Positions 36,138-44,622 of a stretch of 64,000 nucleotides of DNA are shown piece by piece (within the stretch, counting starts at the first letter, position 1; every line of letters begins with the position of its first letter). The notes under the pieces are model-generated. The model saw only the letters and a program-made list of their open reading frames with translations, was not told where the DNA came from and ran no database searches. The position numbers were made by a program, and so were the translations under genes. Source of the stretch: Hyphomonadaceae bacterium (lineage in GTDB: Bacteria; Pseudomonadota; Alphaproteobacteria; Caulobacterales; Aquidulcibacteraceae). The DNA is taken from the NCBI GenBank assembly GCA_019753105.1, contig JAIELJ010000013.1, positions 78,954 to 142,953 on the forward strand, in the 5' to 3' direction.

Positions 36138-36479
36138 TCAAAGCCGGAGCAAATCCACCTCTGCCGCTTGGTAAGGATCGAGCTTGTAAATCAGCTGGCG
36201 ATGGATCGCGACCAGCGCGCCCGCGCCCCAATCGTCGATCAGTTCCGCATCGTCGCGTTCGCGTGCTTCCCATTGCGAACCGTCCTCGCAGATCAGCACT
36301 CGACCGTCGCCGAGCACGCAGTCGATCGTCGAGACCACGCCGGACTGCGCGCCGGCGCCTAATCCGACTCGGAACACAGAGAGAATCGCGTCACGCTGTG
36401 CGAAAGAGAGTCGGCCCCAATCGAGCCGCTCGAAAAGCTCTGGCCCGAGATAGGCTGCCAGCGCATCGTTCTGAGTCAT
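36138..36479 (-). CDS. Small protein of unknown function
   Basis: A 113-residue soluble protein from ATG 36479 (MTQNDALAAYLGPELFERLDWG). Acidic, with ICEDGSQWEARERDDAELIDDW in the middle and a C-terminal YKLDPYQAAEVDLLRL. No family recognised. A longer in-frame start upstream reads unlikely, Arg-rich sequence and is rejected. It lies 33 bases upstream of the crotonase gene on the same strand. Confidence 0.65.
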   Translation of the reverse strand: MTQNDALAAYLGPELFERLDWGRLSFAQRDAILSVFRVGLGAGAQSGVVSTIDCVLGDGRVLICEDGSQWEARERDDAELIDDWGAGALVAIHRQLIYKLDPYQAAEVDLLRL

Positions 36480-36556
36480 CCCGTGTCCCCACACCGAATC
36501 GAGTCGTCCAAAAACGACTGATTTGGTTTCCGAGACATTACCGGGCCGGATCGAAC

Positions 36557-37069
36557 TTAAAGCGGCAGCTTCCAGATGAAGTCGCGATCCGCGACGCGGC
36601 CGACCATGAACGTGTGCTCCTTTACGTGCTCGAAGCCGTAGCGTTTGTAGAATGCTTGCGCGCGCGCATTGTTTTCCCAGACGCTGAGAAACATCACACG
36701 CGCACCCTTTGCACGCGCCCATGCGAGGCCGTCATCCATCAGCGCCTTCGCAACGCCCGCGCCCTTCACTGACGTATCAACGTAGAGCCGATGCAATTCC
36801 AAAGCGCCGGTCGCATCTACATCCATGTCGACCGCGCCAAGCTTGGAATAGCCGACAATCGCGCCATCGCGCAGCGCGAGCACGTAGCGCGTGTCGGCAT
36901 CGGCAATCTCAGCCGCAACCACATGCGGCTGATATTTCGCAGCTACGTGCGCGCTCAGATCTTCCGGCGGATAGAGATGGCCGAACGTCTCGGTGAACGA
37001 TCTTTCCGCGAACAACGCCAACGCCGCCGCGTCAGCGCCGCTCGCATCGCGATACGTAATCGCACTCAC
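36557..37069 (-). CDS. GNAT family N-acetyltransferase
   Basis: A 170-residue acetyltransferase of the GNAT fold. Motif A is [21 protein letters not shown] (the R/Q-x2-G-x-G/A acetyl-CoA loop), preceded by LELHRLYV, and motif B is [10 protein letters not shown]. Substrate unknown; the LHRLYVD...FYKRYGF pattern is common to enzymes acting on small amines or protein N-termini. The stop overlaps with alaS end by four bases in the sense that alaS begins upstream and reads into it (alaS end 37066). Confidence 0.88.
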   Translation of the reverse strand: MSAITYRDASGADAAALALFAERSFTETFGHLYPPEDLSAHVAAKYQPHVVAAEIADADTRYVLALRDGAIVGYSKLGAVDMDVDATGALELHRLYVDTSVKGAGVAKALMDDGLAWARAKGARVMFLSVWENNARAQAFYKRYGFEHVKEHTFMVGRVADRDFIWKLPL

Positions 37070-39738
37070 GCCGCCAGCGCGCCTTGAAGCGCCGCGCGGA
37101 TAGCATCGATGGCCTTGCTCGCGTCGCCGCCATTCGGCCCGCCGCCTTGCGCCATGTCGGGGCGTCCGCCCCCGCCTTGACCGCCAACGGCCGCAACACC
37201 GGCCTTCAGCAAATCGACTGCGCTGATCTTGCCTTTTAGATCGTCGGTCACGCCAACAGCCAACGCTGCTTTGCCATCCTCGACACCGACATAAGCGATG
37301 ACGCCCGAGCCCAACGACTTCTTGCCTTCATCGACTAGCCCACGCAGCTCCTTCGCCGGAACGCCTTCAAGCACGCGAGCAAGCACTGACACGCCCGCAA
37401 CTTGCTCCGGTCCCGCTGGAGCGGCTTGTCCACCGCCGCCCGCAAGCGCGAGCTTCTTCTTGGTGTCCGCCAATTCGCGCTCGAGTTTGCGGCGCTCGTC
37501 CGCAAGCTGGCTCACGCGCTCAGTAACCTCCGAGAGCGGCGCCTTGATGTTGGACGCAATCGCCTTCGCCAACGCCGCTTGCGCTTTCAGATGCGCAAGC
37601 GCTGCAGCGCCGGTCGCGGCCTCGATGCGTCGAACGCCCGAGGCGACGCCACTTTCGGAGAGGATCGCAAACACCGCGATGTCGCCCGTGCGCTTCACAT
37701 GAGTGCCGCCGCAGAGTTCGACGGAGTACGCCTTCCCATTTGCATCGAGCGCATCGCCCAGACGCAGCACGCGCACGCTATCGCCGTACTTCTCGCCGAA
37801 GAGGGCCAGCGCGCCTTCTTCGATCGCCTTCGCCGGCGCCATCTCTTTGATGATGCCCTCGGCGTTCTGACGGATCACCGAATTCACTTCGTCTTCGACG
37901 CGGCCGATTTCGTCAGCCGTCAGCGCTTGGCCGTGGCTGAAGTCGAAGCGGAAGTAGTCCGCCTCAACCAGCGAGCCCTTTTGGCTGACATGCGGCCCGA
38001 GCACATTGCGCAACGCCGCGTGCAGCAAGTGCGTCGCCGAGTGGTTCGAACGGATTTTAGCGCGACGTGCGGTGTCAATCTCAAGCTTGGCCTTATCGCC
38101 AACTTTGATCGCGCCTTTCACCAAGCGGCCGACATGCACATGCAGCGCGCCCGCTTGCTTCAGCGTATCTTCAACAACGAACTCGGCGCCATTCGCGAAC
38201 TTGACGACGCCGTGGTCGCCAGCTTGGCCGCCGCTCTCGGCGTAGAATGGCGTGCGATCGAACACGAGCCCGCCACTCACGCCTTCGCGCAGCTCATGCG
38301 CCTCTGCGCCGCCGCTCACGATCGCCGTCACCGCGCCTTCGCCCACTTCAGCGCCATAGCCCAGAAACTCGTTGCCGCGCGTGCGCTCCAAGATGGAGTG
38401 CCAGATCGCAGGATTATCGCCGCCGTCTGCGCCCTTCCAGCTCGCCGCGCCCTGATCGCGCTGCTCCTGCATCGCGACGTCGTACTCAGCGACGTCCACT
38501 TCCAACGAACGCGCACGCAAAATGTCTTGCGTGAGATCAAGCGGGAAGCCGAACGTGTCATGGAGCTTAAACGCCGTACGGCCGGAAAGTTTCTGGCCTT
38601 CCTTCAGCGTGCTAAGTTCGTCGTCGAGCAAGCGCAGGCCATTTGCCAGCGTGCGACGGAAACGTTCTTCTTCTTCGAGCAACTGCGCCTTGATCACCGG
38701 CTCGGCGCGCTTCAGCTCCGGATAGGCGTCTCCCATCTCGGCAATAAGCGTCGGCGCCAAGCGGTGCATCAACGGCTCTTTCGCGCCCAGAATATGCGCA
38801 TGGCGCATCGCACGGCGCATGATCCGGCGCAGCACATAGCCGCGGCCTTCGTTGGACGGCGACACGCCGTCCGCAATCAAAAAGCACGACGAACGCAAGT
38901 GATCGGCGATCACGTTATGGCTTGGCGCCTGCTCGCCTTCGGCTTTGGTTTTGGTCAGATCTTGCGACGCGGCGATCAAGGTACGGAAGAGATCGGTCTC
39001 GAACACCGAGTCGACGCCCCGCATCACGCACGCGATGCGCTCGAGCCCCATGCCGGTATCGATCGACGGCTTCGGCAGTTTTGCGCGCGGGCGATCGTCG
39101 CCGAACTGCTCGTATTGCATGAACACGAGATTCCAGAACTCAAGGAAGCGATCGCCATCCTGCTCCGCCGATCCCGGCGGGCCGCCCCAGATGTGGTCGC
39201 CGCGATCGATGAAGATTTCCGAGCACGGACCACACGGCCCTGTGTCGCCCATCGACCAGAAATTATCGTTGGTATCGATGCGGATGATCTTGCTCTCGGA
39301 GATCCCAGCGATCTTCTTCCAGAGCGCCGCCGCTTCATCGTCGTCGTGATAGACGGTGACGAGGAGCTTATCTTTCGGCAGGCCGAAATCTTTGGTGATC
39401 AGCGTCCAGGCAGCGTCGATCGCGCCTTCTTTGAAATAGTCGCCGAACGAGAAGTTGCCGAGCATCTCGAAGAACGTCAGGTGGCGCGCGGTGTAGCCAA
39501 CATTGTCGAGATCGTTGTGCTTGCCGCCGGCGCGGACGCACTTTTGGCTTGTCGCGGCGCGGGGGTACGGCGGCTTGGCCGCGCCGGTGAAATAGTTCTT
39601 GAACTGCACCATGCCGGCATTGGTGAAGAGCAATGTCGGATCGTCCTGCGGGACGAGCGGAGACGAGCCCGGCAGCTCGTGGCCGCGCGACTGGAAGAAC
39701 TCAAGAAACTGCCGACGGATGTCGTTGACGCTGGTCAT
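37066..39738 (-). CDS. alaS: Alanine--tRNA ligase
   Basis: An 890-residue alanyl-tRNA synthetase. Class II core: [23 protein letters not shown] at the N-terminus (two segments), [30 protein letters not shown] region, and [14 protein letters not shown] (motif 3). The editing domain has [12 protein letters not shown] (HxxxH zinc ligands) and the second zinc pair in [18 protein letters not shown]-terminal DHHA1-type domain ends in a Gly-rich [16 protein letters not shown]. Essential housekeeping gene; the large open antisense frame (about 800 codons) is a GC-bias shadow. Confidence 0.97.
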   Translation of the reverse strand: MTSVNDIRRQFLEFFQSRGHELPGSSPLVPQDDPTLLFTNAGMVQFKNYFTGAAKPPYPRAATSQKCVRAGGKHNDLDNVGYTARHLTFFEMLGNFSFGDYFKEGAIDAAWTLITKDFGLPKDKLLVTVYHDDDEAAALWKKIAGISESKIIRIDTNDNFWSMGDTGPCGPCSEIFIDRGDHIWGGPPGSAEQDGDRFLEFWNLVFMQYEQFGDDRPRAKLPKPSIDTGMGLERIACVMRGVDSVFETDLFRTLIAASQDLTKTKAEGEQAPSHNVIADHLRSSCFLIADGVSPSNEGRGYVLRRIMRRAMRHAHILGAKEPLMHRLAPTLIAEMGDAYPELKRAEPVIKAQLLEEEERFRRTLANGLRLLDDELSTLKEGQKLSGRTAFKLHDTFGFPLDLTQDILRARSLEVDVAEYDVAMQEQRDQGAASWKGADGGDNPAIWHSILERTRGNEFLGYGAEVGEGAVTAIVSGGAEAHELREGVSGGLVFDRTPFYAESGGQAGDHGVVKFANGAEFVVEDTLKQAGALHVHVGRLVKGAIKVGDKAKLEIDTARRAKIRSNHSATHLLHAALRNVLGPHVSQKGSLVEADYFRFDFSHGQALTADEIGRVEDEVNSVIRQNAEGIIKEMAPAKAIEEGALALFGEKYGDSVRVLRLGDALDANGKAYSVELCGGTHVKRTGDIAVFAILSESGVASGVRRIEAATGAAALAHLKAQAALAKAIASNIKAPLSEVTERVSQLADERRKLERELADTKKKLALAGGGGQAAPAGPEQVAGVSVLARVLEGVPAKELRGLVDEGKKSLGSGVIAYVGVEDGKAALAVGVTDDLKGKISAVDLLKAGVAAVGGQGGGGRPDMAQGGGPNGGDASKAIDAIRAALQGALAA

Positions 39739-39840
39739 TTATGCTCAAGCCAAATCAAAGGTTCGGCTTGGTATATTGTAGTGCAGGTGCGAACGCCAAG
39801 CGGCGGCTGGCGATAGCAGTCCTGCCCCGGCGTTTCGGCG

Positions 39841-40266
39841 TCACGCCGGGAGCATCATCTCACCGTTCGGCCCAAGCGGAGCGAAGGGATTCCACGCCAC
39901 TTCCCAAAGATGCCCGTCCGGATCGGCGAAATAGCCAGATTGGCCGCCCCACGGCGCCTCTTGTGAGGCCTTCACCAGGGTAGCGCCGGCGCGCACCGCC
40001 TCCTCGATCACGGCGGCAACCTCGTCTTTCGCACGAACATTATGCGCCAGAGTGATCCCGCGGAAGCCAGAGCCCTCAGCCGAGACCTTCGCGTCACACG
40101 CCAAGCTCTCACGCGGAAAGAGCGACAACGCCAAAGGGCCGAGTTGGTAGAAGACGACCTGATCGCTCCCCATCGATGATGGCCTGAACCCCAGCTTCTC
40201 GTAGAAGGCGCGCGACCGGGCGAGATCGGCAACACCTAGAGTGATCAGGGAAACACGAGGCTCCAT
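39841..40266 (-). CDS. VOC family (glyoxalase/bleomycin-resistance-like) protein
   Basis: A 141-residue two-repeat VOC protein from ATG 40266 (MEPRVSLITLGVADL). Landmarks: ARSRAFYEKLGFRPSS in the first unit, then SGYFADPDGHLWEVAWNP at the C-terminus with His/Glu typical of VOC metal ligands. Function (glyoxalase, dioxygenase or binding protein) cannot be told. The in-frame extension to 40458 is Arg-rich and rejected. Confidence 0.9.
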   Translation of the reverse strand: MEPRVSLITLGVADLARSRAFYEKLGFRPSSMGSDQVVFYQLGPLALSLFPRESLACDAKVSAEGSGFRGITLAHNVRAKDEVAAVIEEAVRAGATLVKASQEAPWGGQSGYFADPDGHLWEVAWNPFAPLGPNGEMMLPA

Positions 40267-40375
40267 CGGCTCACTCCCACCAACGTAATTTCGCCGGCCG
40301 GTCCAGGACCCATGGCCAGGGCATGGGGTCGGGTCGGCTACACGAGCCCCGAACCAGCCGGCGAAAAACTTGACC

Positions 40376-41455
40376 CTATTCGCCTTCAGCGGCGTCCTTG
40401 GCTTCCTCGTCGCTCGGCGGCGAGTACATCGCTTCCGCCACCGCCGTCGCCTTGCCACGGATCTTGTCTTCGATATCGAGCGCCACCGCAGTGTTCTCTT
40501 TCAAGAACCGGCGCGCGGCTTCCTTACCTTGGCCGATCTTCTGCGAGCCGTAGGCGTACCAGGAGCCCGACTTGTCGATGACGCCGGCCTTTACGCCGAG
40601 TTCGATCAGTTCACCGGTCTTGGAAATGCCCTCGCCATAGATGATGTCGAACTGCACCTGCTTGAACGGCGGGGCGACCTTGTTCTTCACCACTTTGACG
40701 CGGGTTTCCGAGCCGATGACTTCGTCGCGCTCTTTGATCTGACCGGTGCGGCGGATGTCCAAGCGCACAGACGCGTAGAACTTCAGCGCGTTGCCGCCCG
40801 TCGTCGTTTCCGGGTTGCCGTACATGACGCCGATCTTCATGCGGATCTGGTTGATGAAGATGACGAGCGTCTTCGACTTGTTGATCGAGGCGGTCAGCTT
40901 ACGCAGCGCCTGGCTCATGAGACGCGCCTGCAGACCCGGCAGGCTATCGCCCATCTCGCCTTCGATTTCAGCGCGCGGCGTCAAAGCCGCAACCGAGTCA
41001 ATGACGAGCACATCGACCGCGCCTGAGCGCACCAGCGTATCGGTGATTTCGAGCGCTTGCTCGCCGGTGTCCGGCTGCGAGACCAGCAGATCGTCGAGAT
41101 CGACGCCCAGCTTGCGGGCATAGATCGGATCGAGCGCGTGTTCGGCGTCGACGAAGGCGCAGACGCCTCCCGACTTTTGCGCTTCGGCGATGCAGTGCAG
41201 CGCCAACGTCGTCTTGCCCGAGCTTTCCGGGCCATAAATCTCGATGATGCGGCCCTTGGGCAGACCGCCAATGCCGAGCGCGATATCGAGCGAGAGCGAA
41301 CCGGTTGAGATCGCTTCGATCTCCATCACCGGCTTTTCGCCCAGGCGCATGACCGAGCCTTTGCCAAAGGCTTGATCAATCTGCTTCAGAGCGGCGGCCA
41401 ACGCCTTCTGCTTGTCCGTTTCCACTTCCGCCTCAACAAGCTTCAGCTTTGCCAT
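40376..41455 (-). CDS. recA: Recombinase RecA
   Basis: A 359-residue DNA recombinase and LexA co-protease. From ATG 41455 ([10 protein letters not shown]): the helix [16 protein letters not shown], Walker [14 protein letters not shown], Walker [11 protein letters not shown], the L2 DNA-binding loop [21 protein letters not shown] (two segments) and the acidic C-terminus. Expression is expected to be SOS-controlled: a perfect alphaproteobacterial LexA box lies 108 bases upstream. The product of the frameshifted SRAP gene would be another DNA-damage factor in this region. Confidence 0.98.
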   Translation of the reverse strand: MAKLKLVEAEVETDKQKALAAALKQIDQAFGKGSVMRLGEKPVMEIEAISTGSLSLDIALGIGGLPKGRIIEIYGPESSGKTTLALHCIAEAQKSGGVCAFVDAEHALDPIYARKLGVDLDDLLVSQPDTGEQALEITDTLVRSGAVDVLVIDSVAALTPRAEIEGEMGDSLPGLQARLMSQALRKLTASINKSKTLVIFINQIRMKIGVMYGNPETTTGGNALKFYASVRLDIRRTGQIKERDEVIGSETRVKVVKNKVAPPFKQVQFDIIYGEGISKTGELIELGVKAGVIDKSGSWYAYGSQKIGQGKEAARRFLKENTAVALDIEDKIRGKATAVAEAMYSPPSDEEAKDAAEGE

Positions 41456-41562
41456 GGTGTGTCCGCCTCCCTTAGGCCCTGAGTCCAGGGCTCGCGCCAC
41501 AGGCCGTTCTTCGAGAACTGCGCCGCATCGATCAGGAATCGAATGTACCGCCTTTGTTCTAG

Positions 41563-41577
41563 GAACACAAGCAGAAC
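41563..41577 (-). promoter_or_regulatory. LexA (SOS) box of recA
   Basis: On the minus strand the sequence is GTTCTGCTTGTGTTC, an exact GTTC-N7-GTTC, the consensus LexA site in Alphaproteobacteria. It stands 108 bases upstream of the recA ATG in the correct orientation. LexA repression of recA is inferred from this well-known arrangement. Confidence 0.88.
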
Positions 41578-41602
41578 ATCGCGGGCGCGGAGTGGTTTTG
41601 GT

Positions 41603-41683
41603 GGATTAGGGATTGGGGGCGCCAAATGCGGTGGCGCGCCGTGTGCATGACCCAATCCCTATTCCCTAATCCCCAATCCCCGT
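41603..41683. repeat. Heptad-built inverted repeat (locus A)
   Basis: The left arm GGATTAGGGATTGGGGG (41603-41619) pairs with the right arm made of CCAATCC, CTATTCC, CTAATCC, CCAATCC units (41652-41680). The right arm carries one extra 7-base unit relative to the left. It lies between the recA promoter and the 41724 gene. It shares its architecture, not its sequence, with loci at 52141, 55711, 55937 and 56245. Confidence 0.7.
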
Positions 41684-41723
41684 TAATCGTATCGGAGGGG
41701 GAAAGGGAGAGGATCGGCGTCCC

Positions 41724-41957
41724 ATGGCTCAGTCACTGTCGCCACTGCCGCCAGACGACCGCCATCCGGCCACGCTGGAGGGCGTCACCTCCTATCGCGT
41801 GAAGACCGCCGCAATCTCCCGCCCCGCCGGACAACTCCAAAAGCCCAATCCCGACATGGTGCTCGTCACCGGCGCCGATGGCGGCGTTGTGGTGTATCCG
41901 CCGAGTGAGAAACTCGTGATCTTGGCGGCGAAGCGTCAGAGGCCTACTGGGCGCTAG
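41724..41957 (+). CDS. Small protein of unknown function
   Basis: A 77-residue protein beginning MAQSLSPLPPDDRHPATLEG. Purine-rich DNA (GGAGGGGGAAAGGGAGAGG) lies upstream, a plausible ribosome-binding region. The sequence VLVTGADGGVVVYPPSEKLVILAAKRQ suggests a short strand-rich domain. No family recognised; an ORF of this size in GC-rich DNA may be spurious, hence moderate confidence. It ends two bases before the end of the convergent imm11-like gene. Confidence 0.5.
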   Translation: MAQSLSPLPPDDRHPATLEGVTSYRVKTAAISRPAGQLQKPNPDMVLVTGADGGVVVYPPSEKLVILAAKRQRPTGR

Positions 41958-41958
41958 G

Positions 41959-42570
41959 TTATCTCGCCCATCCCACTTCAAAGAAGAAGATGTGGTCGTG
42001 CCCTGCCCGCTCTATGCGCGCCTTGGTGCTCGACGTGCACAGAAAACTCAGACTCTGCGGAATTCTGAAAAACGGTGCATCCGATAGCATGTCCGCTCGG
42101 AAGACGTGCTCGTCGAAGGTGAAGTCCACGGTCCGCTCGAGCATGGCCTTAGGATTAATCGCTCGGGACTGCTCCGGGTCGTAGCAGTCGACAGTGCGCA
42201 CGACATCTGCGAGCCAATAACTCGGCCCTGCGGAGCCATCAGGAAAGCGGGTGCCTGCCTTCAGATAATCAAAGCCATCGGGATCGATTGCATCGAAGGT
42301 CGATCTCAACCGCTCACTCACGGCCCAGATGAAAACAACTTGATAGGCATCAAAAAGCTCGCCTGCGGTTGGCATTGGCCGGTCGAACACCAAGACCGGC
42401 TCTGGCAGATTCTTTGGGAACGCCGACCCCACACCGTAAGTGTTGGCGCGCTCGAAGTGGTCGCCAGCGAATACATCCATGTTTGACCAGGATGCGTTCT
42501 CCGCCTCGGGGCCCCTTACGCCCAGATGCGGCGCATAAATGCGTTCACCGAGAAACTCTTTCCTCACCAT
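41959..42570 (-). CDS. Imm11-like (DUF1629) protein
   Basis: A 203-residue soluble protein. The central block TFDAIDPDGFDYLKAGTRFPDGSAGPSYWLADVVRTVDCYD (in several parts) matches the Imm11/DUF1629 family pattern (FDAIDPxxF...LxDGSPGPxYWLCDVVRxLDAxD), and the later DEHVFRADMLSDAPFFRIP corresponds to the family VFREDVVGDAHIFRLP element. In polymorphic toxin systems Imm11 proteins are immunity partners. No toxin gene is visible next to it, so it may be an orphan or a resident antidote. Confidence 0.7.
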   Translation of the reverse strand: MVRKEFLGERIYAPHLGVRGPEAENASWSNMDVFAGDHFERANTYGVGSAFPKNLPEPVLVFDRPMPTAGELFDAYQVVFIWAVSERLRSTFDAIDPDGFDYLKAGTRFPDGSAGPSYWLADVVRTVDCYDPEQSRAINPKAMLERTVDFTFDEHVFRADMLSDAPFFRIPQSLSFLCTSSTKARIERAGHDHIFFFEVGWAR

Positions 42571-42590
42571 GGCTCATGGCCATAGCGCGC

Positions 42591-43463
42591 CTAACTAAAC
42601 GCCGCCATATCGCCAAACTTCCCCGCATTAAAATCCAGGATCGCTTGTCTGATCTCGCCTTCGCTGTTCATCACGAACGGGCCGTATTGCACGACCGGCT
42701 CGTTGATCGGCGCGCCACTCATGATCAGCAGCTTCGCATCGCTCTCGGCCTCCAGCGCAACCGCGCCACCTTCGCGTGCGAACAGCGCGAGTTGTGATGC
42801 GCCCGCGACGCGCTCGCCATCGAGGCGCACGTCGCCGCTCTGCACCAACACCAAGAGCGTATGCCCTTCCGGCAGCGCGAACGCGGCCTTGCGTCCGGCG
42901 TTCAAGCGCACGTCCCAAATGTCGATCGGCGTGAACGTCTTCGCCGGCCCGCGGCTGCCTAGATAATCGCCCGCGATCACGCGCACGCGCCCTGCCTCAT
43001 CCGGCAACGCCACTGACGGAATCTCGCCATCGAGCAAAGTCTGATAGCCGGGCGGCGCCATTTTATCTTTCGCCGGCAGGTTCACCCAAAGCTGCACCAT
43101 CTCCATCGTGCCGCCGTTTTGCGTGAACGCAGCCGAGTGAAACTCTTCGTGCAGAATGCCGGACGCCGCCGTCATCCACTGCACGTCGCCCGGGCCGATG
43201 TGGCCACCATTGCCTGTGCTATCGCGGTGATCGACTTCGCCGTTATAGACGATCGTCACTGTCTCGAAGCCGCGATGCGGATGGACGCCCACGCCCCGCT
43301 TTTGCGCGGCAGGCTGGAACTCATAAGGCTGCGCGTAATCGAGCAGAATGAACGGGTCGACTGCAGTCCCATGCGTCTGCGGCGAAAACATCGAGCGTAC
43401 CGGAAAGCCATCACCCACCCAATGCGGGCGCGGCGCGTCATGAAGAGCGAGGAGTTTTCTCAT
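42591..43463 (-). CDS. Pirin family protein
   Basis: A 290-residue bicupin pirin from ATG 43463 (MRKLLALHDAPRPHWVGDG). The N-terminal cupin carries the metal-binding pattern GVGVHPHRGFETVTIVYNGEVDHRDS, with His and Glu ligands, then GDVQWMTAASGILHEEFH, the typical pirin signature. Pirins are iron proteins, some with quercetinase activity; the in vivo role here is unknown. The longer start at 43505 is rejected. Confidence 0.93.
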   Translation of the reverse strand: MRKLLALHDAPRPHWVGDGFPVRSMFSPQTHGTAVDPFILLDYAQPYEFQPAAQKRGVGVHPHRGFETVTIVYNGEVDHRDSTGNGGHIGPGDVQWMTAASGILHEEFHSAAFTQNGGTMEMVQLWVNLPAKDKMAPPGYQTLLDGEIPSVALPDEAGRVRVIAGDYLGSRGPAKTFTPIDIWDVRLNAGRKAAFALPEGHTLLVLVQSGDVRLDGERVAGASQLALFAREGGAVALEAESDAKLLIMSGAPINEPVVQYGPFVMNSEGEIRQAILDFNAGKFGDMAAFS

Positions 43464-43556
43464 GCGCGCAAAATAAGCGCGGGGTTGGCGCGTGCAATAA
43501 GGCACATGGATGGAACCTCCCCTCCGTCGCGCCGTTCCCGGTTCAAGGAGATTTCC

Positions 43557-44150
43557 ATGAGATTGCTCGCCACGACTGCGCTCGTCCTCGTTCTCGCCGC
43601 TTGCGGCCAGACCACGACTGTGACCCCCGCGGAAGAGCCGCCCGTCGCCGAAGCGCCGGCGGTCGATGCCAACGCGATCACGTCGGAAGGCTGGAACGGC
43701 CTGCGCATCGGCATGACGCGTGCCGAAGTCACCGCCGCTCTCGGTGATGACGCAAACCCGAACGCCGTCGGCGGCAACGACCCCGCAGCCTGCGATCTCT
43801 ATCGTCCGGCCAATGCGCCTGAAGGCGTGCTCGTGATGATCGAGCGCGACGTGCTCACCTCGATCATCGTGCGCAACAACACCGAACTCCGCACCGATCG
43901 CGGCTTCGGCGTCGGCTCAAACGCGAGCGACATCAAGACCGCATACGGCGCGAGCGCGCAGGTACAAGCGCATCGTTACGTCGAAGGCGCTGAGTACATC
44001 ACGGTGTGGACCGCGAACGCTCCGGCTGCCAACGGCTACACCGAGAACGCAGCTGCGCGCGGCATTCGTTATGAGACGAATGCGCAAGGGGTTGTAACGG
44101 CGGTGCAGGCTGGTGGGCCGAGCATTCAGTATGTTGAGGGCTGTTCTTAA
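43557..44150 (+). CDS. Putative lipoprotein
   Basis: A 197-residue protein with a lipoprotein signal peptide (MRLLATTALVLVLAACG; lipobox LAAC, lipidated Cys17). The ATG follows a good AAGGAG site. The mature part has an acidic, Pro/Glu/Ala-rich linker and a domain with GLRIGMTRAEVTAALGDDA, a pattern like small BLIP/SmpA-type repeats, then two Cys (AACDLYR, VEGCS) that may form a disulfide. Function unknown. Divergent from pirin. Confidence 0.8.
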   Translation: MRLLATTALVLVLAACGQTTTVTPAEEPPVAEAPAVDANAITSEGWNGLRIGMTRAEVTAALGDDANPNAVGGNDPAACDLYRPANAPEGVLVMIERDVLTSIIVRNNTELRTDRGFGVGSNASDIKTAYGASAQVQAHRYVEGAEYITVWTANAPAANGYTENAAARGIRYETNAQGVVTAVQAGGPSIQYVEGCS

Positions 44151-44153
44151 GTC

Positions 44154-44591
44154 TTAAGCAGCCATGCGCCACGCGCGCACGGCTAGCTCCACAACATCGG
44201 CGTGATCGAAGGCGAGCGGCGGCAATGCGGAAAGCGGTTGCCACCGAACGTCTGCCGCATCGTCAGCCGCTTTGACCGCATCCGCGCCAGTACCGACAAC
44301 ACCCCAGAACGCAAGCGATAGAGTACGCTCACGCGGGTCGCGGTCGACTGCATCGAAGTAGTGTAGAAACTGCAGGCTGAGGTTGGTCAGGCCCGTCTCT
44401 TCCTCAAGCTCGCGATGGGCGGCCGCGAGCAGCGTCTCGGTCATTTCAACGAACCCGCCCGGCAACGCCCACTTGCCCAAGTGCGGATCGCGCCCGCGTT
44501 TGATCAGCAAAACGCTTGGCTCCGCGCCGTCGCGAAACACCACGGCATCAACCGTGACCGCCATGTGCGGATATTGGTAGGTATAGGCCAT
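44154..44591 (-). CDS. NUDIX hydrolase
   Basis: A 145-residue Nudix enzyme. The Nudix box is complete: GGFVEMTETLLAAAHRELEEETGL (split here), i.e. G-x5-E-x7-REL-x-EE-x-G-L. The N-terminal strand VAVDAVVFRDGAEPSVLLIKRGR is typical of ADP-ribose or sugar-nucleotide hydrolases; substrate unknown. Two bases separate its stop from the convergent lipoprotein stop region. Confidence 0.93.
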   Translation of the reverse strand: MAYTYQYPHMAVTVDAVVFRDGAEPSVLLIKRGRDPHLGKWALPGGFVEMTETLLAAAHRELEEETGLTNLSLQFLHYFDAVDRDPRERTLSLAFWGVVGTGADAVKAADDAADVRWQPLSALPPLAFDHADVVELAVRAWRMAA

Positions 44592-44622
44592 CGGCTCCAG
44601 CTCAGCACTTGCGCACCGCTCG

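Noticed and set aside
37402..39816. Antisense open frame of about 804 codons across alaS on the plus strand
   Set aside because: Frame is the complement of alaS codons; Arg/His/Leu-rich shadow composition, no motif, and alaS is certain.
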